Source: Halorubrum sp. SD626R
GTDB taxonomy: Archaea > Halobacteriota > Halobacteria > Halobacteriales > Haloferacaceae
Assembly (NCBI RefSeq): GCF_001261915.1
Contig: NZ_CVRT01000030.1
Span: forward strand, 96,577-160,576
Direction: 5' to 3'
Length of the DNA: 64,000 nucleotides
Each line of letters starts with the position of its first letter. Positions within the stretch are counted from its first letter, which is position 1. The notes below the pieces were generated by a model. It worked only from the letters and a program-made list of their open reading frames with translations. It searched no databases and was not told the DNA's origin. Position numbers and translations under genes: made by a program. Shown one piece after another: positions 63,381 to 64,000 of the stretch.

Positions 63381-63746
63381 ATGAGCAGTTTCGACACTGA
63401 GTCTGAAGACTCACAGTCTATTGAACAGATCCTCAACGCACTGAGCGTCGAAACGAACCGGAAGATCTTATCTGCGCTCAATAAGCCAATGACTGCCGCC
63501 GAACTCGTTGATGAATGTGATCTCTCAACCTCAACGGTGTACCGAAAACTAGACCGACTCAGTAATTCGGGTCTGATAAAAGAACACCTTGCGGTTGACT
63601 CCGAAAACGGACGGTGTAGTCAATATGAGCGAAATATCGAACGTGTTTCAGTCTCCCTGAGTAGTGATGGTCGAATGACGATTCAAGTTGAGCAACCAAG
63701 CGGCAGAAGAAGAAAAAAGAAAACATGGAAACCATATGAGAAGTAG
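63381..63746 (+). CDS. HTH transcriptional regulator (ArsR/TrmB-like)
   Basis: A 121-residue protein from ATG 63381 (MSSFDTESED); an ATG at 63372 would add three residues. The winged helix lies at about 18-75 (ILNALSVETNRKILSALNKP, then AELVDECDLSTSTVYRKLDR). The C-terminal tail is Lys/Arg-rich (GRRRKKKTWKPYEK). It stands before a probable oxidase gene, so it may regulate it. Confidence 0.82.
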   Translation: MSSFDTESEDSQSIEQILNALSVETNRKILSALNKPMTAAELVDECDLSTSTVYRKLDRLSNSGLIKEHLAVDSENGRCSQYERNIERVSVSLSSDGRMTIQVEQPSGRRRKKKTWKPYEK

Positions 63747-63867
63747 GCGGGTTTTTAAACAAAACACTTCGCAAATTGTGCTTTCCAGATCATATCAGGT
63801 AGCACTAATATTCCCACTAGCTGCAAACATATCTACAATATTTACCCTTATATGTAATAGCGAGTTC

Positions 63868-64000
63868 ATGGCCCAAAATGAGGTTGAGAACGGGGTCACG
63901 GAGACCATTGGATCTGACAAAGAGTTTGATCCGATCGGGACACTTACGCTCATCGGGATCTACTTCGTCATCCTGCTGCTCGCGTGGGTGTACATCTATT
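63868..64000 (+). CDS. Probable terminal-oxidase small subunit, partial at right edge
   Basis: The first 44 codons from ATG 63868: an acidic start, then FDPIGTLTLIGIYFVILLLA and WVYIY form one membrane helix. This resembles the small subunit IIa (CbaD-type) that begins ba3-type haem-copper oxidase clusters in haloarchaea. The gene continues beyond the window, so only the start is visible. The context of SCO, nos-type copper genes and cydAB supports a respiratory role. Confidence 0.6.
   Translation, partial: MAQNEVENGVTETIGSDKEFDPIGTLTLIGIYFVILLLAWVYIY

Overview
The window is haloarchaeal DNA. The predicted proteins are strongly acidic, several genes have TATA-type promoters 20-35 bases from their start codons, and secreted proteins carry Tat (twin-arginine) plus lipobox signals. 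The family content is also typical of Halobacteria: a bacterio-opsin-activator-type HTH regulator, archaeosine-precursor genes, nosDFY, cydAB and DyP/P19-like Tat lipoproteins. The mixture of defence genes, relic genes, one insertion sequence and short plasmid-like genes suggests an accessory region or large replicon rather than a conserved core segment. No rRNA, tRNA or CRISPR array was found.

Left part (1-7.5 kb): a minus-strand operon with a TGT-superfamily enzyme resembling DpdA (7-deazaguanine insertion into DNA), a winged-helix-like protein (DpdG-like position) and a P-loop ATPase running off the left edge (DpdH-like position). Next to it lie a YhhQ-family 7-deazaguanine precursor transporter and the preQ0 genes queD-queE-queC. 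Precursor synthesis and a candidate DNA base-exchange/restriction module are therefore side by side. An RHH regulator and a HhH-domain protein follow.

7.5-18.9 kb: a decayed zone holding relics of an ADP-ribosylglycohydrolase and of an EVE/McrB-N-like reader. It is followed by a defence block: a PLD-nuclease/SF3-helicase fusion facing an McrC-McrB pair whose McrB carries about three N-terminal reader-like domains, a MazG-like pyrophosphohydrolase, a C-terminal relic of a nuclease-like gene found intact at 33.4 kb, and an ABC exporter.

18.9-25.7 kb: a plasmid- or virus-like stretch with a G/C-run tract, a zinc-ribbon protein pair, a TumE-like toxin with its HTH partner, two sets of diverged paralogues, a membrane-anchored protein and a frameshifted RidA gene.

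25.8-44.9 kb: an AddAB-like nuclease/helicase pair, a 3 x 25 bp tandem repeat, a Tat lipoprotein, a serine hydrolase, a PD-(D/E)XK-like protein, a TRAM protein, a phzF gene cut off by an IS5-family element, a universal stress protein, a DyP peroxidase/P19-like iron pair, a ZIP relic, a NagD-type phosphatase, an ACR3/BASS transporter, a TrmB-like regulator and a glutamine amidotransferase.

45-64 kb: a metal, redox and respiration block. It contains a SafE-like membrane protein, SCO, a winged-helix regulator, a NosL-like lipoprotein lacking the usual cysteines, nosY-nosF-nosD (NosD carries its own NosL-like domain), thioredoxin and thioredoxin reductase, feoA-feoB plus a Cys-rich third gene under a perfect palindromic operator, cydA-cydB with a small membrane partner, a Bat-type HTH regulator overlapping a two-domain sulfurtransferase, and the start of a probable terminal oxidase subunit at the right edge. 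Together they suggest copper and iron supply and assembly for terminal oxidases. No nosZ is visible.
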